Below, one piece after another: positions 6,138-7,230 of a stretch of 7,230 nucleotides of DNA (position 1 is its first letter; every line of letters starts with the position of its first letter). Origin of the DNA: Myxococcales bacterium. Lineage in GTDB: Bacteria; Myxococcota; Polyangia; Fen-1088. The notes beneath the pieces are model-generated. The model worked only from the letters and a program-made list of their open reading frames with translations. It had not been told where the DNA came from and ran no database searches. The position numbers were made by a program, and so were the translations under genes. Location of the stretch: contig PMJE01000622.1 of assembly GCA_003157315.1 (NCBI GenBank), positions 787-8,016 on the forward strand. The letters are read 5' to 3'.

Positions 6138-6272
6138 GTTACCTATTTCACACAGGGGGCACAGAGGCCACAGAGCCGGACGAGACGAGAAAGGGTTAGA
6201 TCCAGCGCATTCCGAATTCCTTCTTCTCATCCGATCTCTGAGTTTTCTGCGCCTCTGTGTGGAAGAGGTAAC
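6138..6272. mobile_element. MITE-like element with imperfect terminal inverted repeats
   Basis: This 135-bp stretch fills most of the 201-base gap between the convergent PilZ-like and murJ genes. Its left end (6138-6175) and the reverse complement of its right end (6236-6272) both begin GTTACCT and share CACACAG and CAGAG, agreeing at about 29 of 38 positions with one gap. The interior adds a looser inverted pair (GAGACGAGAAAGG near 6183, CCTTCTTCTCATC near 6219), so one strand could fold into a long hairpin. It encodes no transposase. CACAGAG-rich inverted repeats of this kind are dispersed in many bacterial genomes. TGGATCG occurs 2 bases left (6129-6135) and 6 bases right (6279-6285) of the ends, but not directly adjacent, so a target duplication is uncertain. 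Confidence 0.65.
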
Positions 6273-6279
6273 CAGCATT

Positions 6280-6300
6280 GGATCGCGCTCCGCGAGATCC
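6280..6300 (-). terminator. Stem-loop downstream of murJ
   Basis: Seven bases after the murJ stop, the minus strand can form GGATC, a single T/C mismatch, CGC, a three-base loop, and the complementary arm: 8 pairs in 21 bases. No U tract follows, so it is at best a weak or factor-dependent terminator. It could also be a chance palindrome. Confidence 0.3.
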
Positions 6301-6307
6301 TGGCTAG

Positions 6308-7230
6308 TTACCGGATTCCTCGCAACCGCGCCAGGATCCGCCTTGGCAATTCCCACAGCTCGTCCGCGCCGGGCAGCCGCAGCAGAGTCAGGCTCAAACC
6401 GTAGCTGACGAATCCGGCGCCGATGGTGGCGAAGAGCAGCAACGCGTGCGCCAGGCGGCGCGTCCCCCGAGGCCACGCTATGCCAGCGCGAGTGAGGAGC
6501 CAGGAACTCGCCCACCAGGCCGCGGCCGCCACCGCGGCCAGCACGACACTGCAGAGAATCAGCCGGGCCACCTCGTGCCAGCGGCCCGGTCGCGGCGCGC
6601 GGCCGATAGCTGGACCGAAGCAAAGCCGCAAGATTGACAGGTTGGCCAAGGCGCCAATGGTTGTGCCCAGGGCCAGCCCAGTTGCCCCCAAACGACGGTA
6701 GGTCAGCCCGTTGAACAGGAGGTTGACCACCACCGCAACCATCGAGGCCATCATCGGAATGCGGGGCCGGTCCACGGTAAAGAAGGCCGGCGACAGGACC
6801 TTCACCAGGCTGTAGGGCAGCACGCCCAGCATATAGGCCTGCACGATGGGCACCGTGGCCGCAGTGTTGGCCGCCGAGAACTTGCCGCCTTGGAAGAGCA
6901 ACTCGACCACCGGCCTGGCCAGAACGATGAGCCCCACCGCGCTGGGCAGGGCCAGCAGCCACACGCCACGCGCGCCCTCGGCCACGCGCGCCTGCAGGGC
7001 CTCGCGATCGCCGCGAGCCGCCTCCTGCGAGGCGCGCGCCGTGGTCACGGTGGCCAGGGCCACGCCAAAAAGCCCTACTGGCAGGTAGAACAAGCGGAAG
7101 GCATTCTGCAAGTAGGTGAGCGGGCCTTGGCCCAAGGCCGCCGCAAACTGCGTGTTGACGAAGATGTTGATCTGCACTGCGGCCAGGCCGACCGTCGCCG
7201 GCCCCATCAGGCGCACGATTCGGATCAGGT
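6308..7230 (-). CDS. murJ: Lipid II flippase MurJ (C-terminal part, runs off the right edge)
   Basis: MurJ is an inner-membrane MOP-superfamily flippase that moves lipid II, the peptidoglycan precursor, to the periplasmic side. About 307 codons are visible, roughly the C-terminal 60% of a usual 510-540 residue protein. The frame stays open to base 7230, so the GTG at 7216 is internal. Matches to MurJ include MGPATVGLAAVQINIFVNTQ (start of the mid-protein helix pair), FRLFYLPVGLFGVAL, where the arginine aligns with the important R270 of E. coli MurJ, LLALPSAVGLIVLARPVVELLFQGGKF split over one helix and loop, and VKVLSPAFFTVD. About eight hydrophobic segments fit the later membrane helices, followed by a basic cytoplasmic tail. 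The stop is TAA at 6308-6310. It is convergent with the PilZ-like gene. Confidence 0.93.
   Translation of the reverse strand, partial: LIRIVRLMGPATVGLAAVQINIFVNTQFAAALGQGPLTYLQNAFRLFYLPVGLFGVALATVTTARASQEAARGDREALQARVAEGARGVWLLALPSAVGLIVLARPVVELLFQGGKFSAANTAATVPIVQAYMLGVLPYSLVKVLSPAFFTVDRPRIPMMASMVAVVVNLLFNGLTYRRLGATGLALGTTIGALANLSILRLCFGPAIGRAPRPGRWHEVARLILCSVVLAAVAAAAWWASSWLLTRAGIAWPRGTRRLAHALLLFATIGAGFVSYGLSLTLLRLPGADELWELPRRILARLRGIR

Noticed and set aside
6081..6408. Two overlapping plus-strand open frames of about 100 codons across the inverted-repeat element.
   Set aside because: They run through the element and into antisense of murJ, with translations that look like low-complexity shadow sequence.
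1..7230. A defence island, toxin-antitoxin pair, retron or biosynthetic cluster.
   Set aside because: All seven genes are assigned to housekeeping or regulatory families, and no unexplained gene remains that could anchor such a system.

Overview
This is a GC-rich stretch of bacterial chromosome. It most likely comes from a myxobacterium or another member of Myxococcota. The best lineage clue is the gene at 5444-6106: its N-terminal domain looks like the PilZ-related paralogous family that is expanded in Myxococcus xanthus and its relatives (TIGR02266). Degenerate GC-rich hexamer tracts between genes and frequent GTG starts fit that picture, but the assignment is an inference.

Layout from left to right: a degenerate hexamer tract (1-96); infA, translation initiation factor IF-1 (minus, 97-312); a divergent cardiolipin-synthase-type phospholipase D protein (plus, 399-1595); exodeoxyribonuclease III (minus, 1592-2362), convergent with the previous gene and sharing its CTAG stop site; a 692-residue fusion of ribose-5-phosphate isomerase B with a phosphoglucose isomerase domain (plus, 2396-4474); a TatD-family DNase 14 bases downstream (plus, 4489-5319); a tract with two competing hairpins (5319-5379); a candidate promoter and the PilZ-like gene (plus); a 135-bp element with inverted-repeat ends (6138-6272); and the C-terminal half of the lipid II flippase MurJ (minus, entering from the right edge). 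No stretch longer than about 200 bases lacks a gene, and I see no tRNA, rRNA or CRISPR array.

Most genes are housekeeping: translation initiation, membrane phospholipid synthesis, DNA repair, sugar-phosphate metabolism, nuclease function and cell-wall synthesis. The isomerase fusion and tatD probably form one operon. The other genes look like independent units read from both strands.

The most unusual item is the isomerase fusion. Its sugar-phosphate-binding motifs are intact, but residues expected to do catalysis differ from the family: the PGI base glutamate is Gly427, the PGI active-site lysine is Arg526, and the RpiB ring-opening histidine is Asp98. Other points of interest are the patterned hexamer tracts directly after two TAG stop codons, the paired hairpins after tatD, two promoter-like sites so close to their start codons that the transcripts may be nearly leaderless, and the small inverted-repeat element.
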